Positions 6,207 to 7,620 of a stretch of DNA of 7,620 bases are shown in pieces. Origin of the DNA: an uncultured Eubacteriales bacterium (GTDB lineage Bacteria; Bacillota; Clostridia; UMGS1883). How positions within the stretch are numbered: the first letter of the stretch is position 1; every line of letters starts with the position of its first letter. The position numbers were made by a program, and so were the translations under genes. The stretch covers positions 1 through 7,620 of the forward strand of contig CAJJUC010000109.1 of assembly GCA_905195005.1 (NCBI GenBank), given 5' to 3'. The notes beneath the pieces are model-generated. The model worked only from the letters and a program-made list of their open reading frames with translations, ran no database searches and was not told where the DNA came from.

Positions 6207-6956
6207 ATGCTGAAAACCGAACGTCAGGAAATGATTCTTGAAACACTTCAAAATTGCAGGCACACAACGGCAGCAGCGCTCTGTGAGCAGCTTTTTGCAA
6301 GCTATTCAAGCATTCGCCGTGATCTTGAGGAATTGGAAAATATGGGGCTTGTACGGCGCTCCTACGGAAGAGTGGAGCTTGCCGGGCGCAATCCGCTTTT
6401 AGTGTCGTACCCCATAAGAATAAACAAAAATGCAGAGCAAAAAAGAATCATCGCAAGCAAGGCGGCAAGGCTTATTAAGGAGGGAGACACGCTGTTTATC
6501 GATCCATCCTCAAGCTGCTCGTTCTTCGCGCGTGAGATTTTGCACATGAAGGGTATCACCGTTATAACAAATAATGTGGAAGTAATAAATATTATGACTC
6601 AGAGCAGCATTAACGTGATATGCAGCGGCGGCTTGCAGACCGAGCCGAACAGATATGCCCTGACCGGACCGATTGCAGAAAGCACATTTCGGAACATTCA
6701 TGCCGATTGGGCTGTTTTTTCCGTCCGTTCGCTTACAAGCGGCGGGAAGCTTTATGATGTTCATTACAGCGAAACTGCACTCCGCAAGGTTATGCTTGAA
6801 AATGCCGCAAAGAGCCTGTTCCTTTGTGACGGCTCAAAGCTCGGAACAGATTCCCCGTACTATCAATGCAGCCTTGACGATGTCGATTATATGGTATGCA
6901 ACAGCAAGGAATCAAAAAAGTATCTCAAAGACTATCCCGGTTTAAAGCTTTTATAA
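6207..6956 (+). CDS. DeoR/GlpR family transcriptional regulator
   Basis: This is a 249-residue sugar-phosphate-responsive regulator with the standard two-part build. An N-terminal winged helix-turn-helix spans residues 1-58: ERQEMILETL, recognition helix SSIRRDLEELE at 34-44, wing GLVRRSYG. A DeoRC sensor domain spans about 75-235: GDTLFIDPSSS (93-103), TNN (121-123), ICSGG (138-142) and ETALRKVMLENA, then CDGSKLG (207-213). Such proteins repress catabolic genes until a phosphorylated sugar binds the sensor. An in-frame ATG at 6171 would add 12 residues, but it lies within the candidate operator palindrome. The ATG at 6207 has AAGGCGG at 6193-6199 and begins with the usual family N-terminus, so I use it. 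The sensor departs from the common pattern where a glycine-rich loop is usual (FSVRSLTSGGKLYD, 171-184). The gene diverges from the HAD/AraM-like operon, its likely target. Confidence 0.95.
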   Translation: MLKTERQEMILETLQNCRHTTAAALCEQLFASYSSIRRDLEELENMGLVRRSYGRVELAGRNPLLVSYPIRINKNAEQKRIIASKAARLIKEGDTLFIDPSSSCSFFAREILHMKGITVITNNVEVINIMTQSSINVICSGGLQTEPNRYALTGPIAESTFRNIHADWAVFSVRSLTSGGKLYDVHYSETALRKVMLENAAKSLFLCDGSKLGTDSPYYQCSLDDVDYMVCNSKESKKYLKDYPGLKLL

Positions 6957-6965
6957 CGATGCTAA

Positions 6966-7003
6966 AAATGGCTGTTCAACCAAAATAGGTTGAACAGCCA
7001 TTT
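6966..7003. terminator. Bidirectional terminator between the regulator and flavodoxin genes
   Basis: A perfect 16-bp stem (6966-6981 with 6988-7003) with a 6-nt loop lies between the two convergent genes. On the minus strand the stem ends in ATTTTTAG, a fair T-run for ending flavodoxin transcripts. On the plus strand it ends in ATTTGTTC, weaker but adequate with so stable a stem. I see nothing else in 7004-7037. Confidence 0.85.
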
Positions 7004-7037
7004 GTTCGACGATCAATCTTGGGTCAGGTATAAGCTG

Positions 7038-7469
7038 TTATAAGGCTGCAGCATTTTTTCCAAGCTCGCCGCATTGACCGAGCGCCGCTTCATCGGGAGC
7101 TTCGTTGACAATCAGTCCTTCACCGCCGACAAGATTTGCTCCGCTGCCTTTAACGCGTTCCTCCCAGCTGCGCATCCATTCGCCGTCTCCCCAGCCATAG
7201 GAACCGAACAATGCAACGTTTTTGCCGGAAAGCTTTGCTTCGAGCTCAGCAAAAAACGGTTCAAACTCATCTTCCTCCAAAACCTCTGCCCCCATTGCCG
7301 GGCATCCCAATATAAGCGTATCATACCGGGCGGCTTCCTCCGCCGAAATATCGGCAACCGAAAAGCACACCGTTTCGGGATTAACTGATTTTGCACCGTC
7401 ATAAACCGCGTTTGCCATGGCTTCCGTGTTGCCGGTGCCGCTCCAATAAATAATTACTGTTTTACTCAT
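7038..7469 (-). CDS. Flavodoxin, short-chain (FMN electron carrier)
   Basis: This 143-residue cytosolic protein carries low-potential electrons on FMN and can replace ferredoxin in anaerobes. The FMN phosphate loop SGTGNTE (10-16) follows the first strand, with W9 just before it. The second FMN loop is LGCPAMGAE (54-62) and the third is LFGSYGWGDGEWM (87-99), whose tyrosine and tryptophan stack around the isoalloxazine ring. The overall pattern, including EPFFAELEAKLSGKNVALFG and the ending IVNEAPD, closely recalls the Megasphaera elsdenii and Clostridium flavodoxins as I remember them. There is no long-chain insertion. The start at 7469 has AAGGGGG at 7479-7485, nine bases upstream. I found no convincing promoter between 7470 and 7548. 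It appears monocistronic, ending in the bidirectional terminator. Redox partners are not indicated by the neighbours. Confidence 0.97.
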   Translation of the reverse strand: MSKTVIIYWSGTGNTEAMANAVYDGAKSVNPETVCFSVADISAEEAARYDTLILGCPAMGAEVLEEDEFEPFFAELEAKLSGKNVALFGSYGWGDGEWMRSWEERVKGSGANLVGGEGLIVNEAPDEAALGQCGELGKNAAAL

Positions 7470-7548
7470 TATGTAAAACCCCCTTCTGAAAAATATATAG
7501 ATAGATGTGTTAATATCAGGGAAAGCCGAAGCATATCGTTATCACTCT

Positions 7549-7620
7549 CTATGCGGATGCACGGAAAATCTGTGCAAGCGTTTTTCCTTTTTGCACAACG
7601 TTGCGCACCAGCGCCGTTCT
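7549..7620 (-). CDS. Possible C-terminal end of an unidentified minus-strand gene
   Basis: Reading the minus strand from the window edge gives 23 codons, including ALVRNVVQKGKTLAQIFRAS, then a TAG at 7551-7549. The residues would form a plausible amphipathic helix, and the stop is followed by AT-rich non-coding sequence leading to the flavodoxin ribosome binding site, as expected at a gene end. The stretch is too short to assign to a family, and two plus-strand frames are also open here, so chance is a real alternative. Confidence 0.3.
   Translation of the reverse strand, partial: RTALVRNVVQKGKTLAQIFRASA

Noticed and set aside
7570..7597. GTGCAA/TTGCAC inverted repeat near the right edge as an operator or terminator
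   Set aside because: The arms are only six bases with a long spacer, no T-run follows, and it lies in possible coding sequence.
1..7620. Mobile element, CRISPR array, phage defence or toxin-antitoxin locus
   Set aside because: No transposase, integrase, terminal repeats, regularly spaced repeats, nuclease or toxin-like proteins could be seen in any frame.

Overview
The window looks like ordinary chromosome from an anaerobic Gram-positive bacterium of the Clostridia, perhaps an uncultured Oscillospirales-like gut lineage. This is inferred from the low-to-middling GC content, purine-rich Shine-Dalgarno sites, consensus sigma-A promoters, a Megasphaera/Clostridium-type short-chain flavodoxin, and an AraL/AraM-like gene pair known from Firmicutes. 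I saw no tRNA, rRNA, CRISPR array, IS element or phage gene.

Left part (1-1542): the 3' part of a 5-formyltetrahydrofolate cyclo-ligase gene (its start lies left of the window) ends in a hairpin terminator. A monocistronic MgtC/SapB-family membrane protein gene follows, behind a perfect TTGACA-17-TATAAT promoter with a very short leader.

Middle part (1543-3570): a divergent sugar-metabolism pair. On the minus strand is a xylose-isomerase-like TIM-barrel protein (sugar phosphate isomerase/epimerase family). On the plus strand is a DUF4432 aldose-1-epimerase-like gene, broken by an apparent one-base deletion near 2763. Each has its own extended -10 promoter in the 200-bp gap between them.

Right-centre part (3568-6956): a minus-strand operon with a HAD-IIA phosphatase (NagD/AraL type), a sn-glycerol-1-phosphate dehydrogenase-like protein (AraM/EgsA type) one nucleotide downstream, and the C-terminal 130 residues of an SGNH/GDSL hydrolase immediately after the dehydrogenase stop codon. 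The SGNH gene has lost its start and its nucleophile block. A DeoR/GlpR-family regulator gene diverges from the operon. The two promoters share a palindromic -10 region, and a perfect 7-1-7 inverted repeat lies in the regulator leader, so this looks like a self-contained, locally regulated sugar-phosphate or polyol-phosphate module.

Right edge (6957-7620): a strong bidirectional hairpin separates the regulator gene from a convergent flavodoxin gene. The last 72 bases may hold the end of another minus-strand gene.

I see no convincing undescribed system. The most interesting items are the HAD/AraM/DeoR module with its unusual promoter architecture, the truncated SGNH gene abutting the dehydrogenase stop, and the frameshifted DUF4432 gene.
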